Below are positions 63,898 to 64,000 of a DNA stretch of 64,000 nucleotides, one piece after another. The notes under the pieces were generated by a model, which made no database searches, was not told the DNA's origin, and saw only the letters and a list, made by a program, of their open reading frames with translations. The stretch spans positions 67,857,403 through 67,921,402 of the forward strand of contig OZ023266.1 in NCBI GenBank assembly GCA_964006375.1, written 5' to 3'. Source of the DNA: Tillus elongatus (lineage: Eukaryota > Arthropoda > Insecta > Coleoptera > Cleridae). Every line of letters starts with the position of its first letter. Position 1 is the first letter of the stretch. The position numbers and the translations under genes were made by a program.

Positions 63898-64000
63898 TAC
63901 GAGGTATGTTAATTAAGTAATGGGACTGACAACGCAACGTCTGATATGGCAACACTGGAAGCACGTGGCATGGAGTGGTGACAGGTTGACGTGTGCTACG
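63898..64000 (+). mobile_element. Possible left end of a mariner element cut by the window edge
   Basis: TACGAGGTATGTTAATTAAG followed by 'taatgggactga' resembles the terminal repeats of classical mariner elements ('acgaggtgtgt-aataaagtaatg'). The element body would lie beyond the window. Confidence 0.4.

Overview
The window is a stretch of an AT-rich insect genome. The evidence is phase-consistent GT-AG exons of a spectrin-type coiled-coil gene, many Tc1/mariner-type transposase relics, non-LTR retrotransposon 3' ends with RNase H domains, tRNA-derived SINEs, and very long (TA)n tracts. I cannot name the species. Density and type of repeats fit a large, repeat-rich insect genome such as a beetle or other TE-rich insect, but that is inference.

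One host gene is visible, on the minus strand, spanning at least 62,305 down to 25,702 and continuing beyond both edges. Its exons, in transcription order, are: a coiled-coil exon (62,305-62,045); a short exon with its own stop codon (56,780-56,670); one enormous internal exon of 15,612 nt, 5,204 codons (56,499-40,888); and a 36-codon exon (25,809-25,702). Apart from the stop-containing exon, all visible junctions are phase 0, so the giant exon can be included or skipped without shifting the frame. The flanking exons look like spectrin-repeat/coiled-coil sequence. The giant exon encodes a disordered, Lys/Glu-rich, highly repetitive protein with recurring short motifs. I infer a nesprin-type giant cytoskeletal linker (Msp300-like); this is a family guess from recall, not a search.

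The left 40 kb is mostly a nest of dead mobile DNA, seemingly inside the large intron(s) or 3' region of that gene. It contains four mariner-like elements with decayed DD41D-type transposases (window start; 1,986-4,412; about 6,256-8,190; about 12,640-14,490; 14,926-18,194), one of which was split by a non-LTR retrotransposon with a clear 12-bp target duplication. It also holds two other mariner relics, a piggyBac-like relic, several non-LTR fragments, three SINE copies, foldback/MITE-like palindromes, and a composite repeat carrying an internal (TA)n tract at the same place in different copies. The (TA)n tracts repeatedly abut mariner-like termini or sit inside repeats, which explains most Tyr-Ile 'ORFs' in the region.

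The right 24 kb holds the gene's exons, introns with few older repeats, and several perfect or near-perfect hairpin elements (57.7-58.6 kb, 61.5 kb). No CRISPR array, rRNA, functional tRNA or prokaryotic feature was found.
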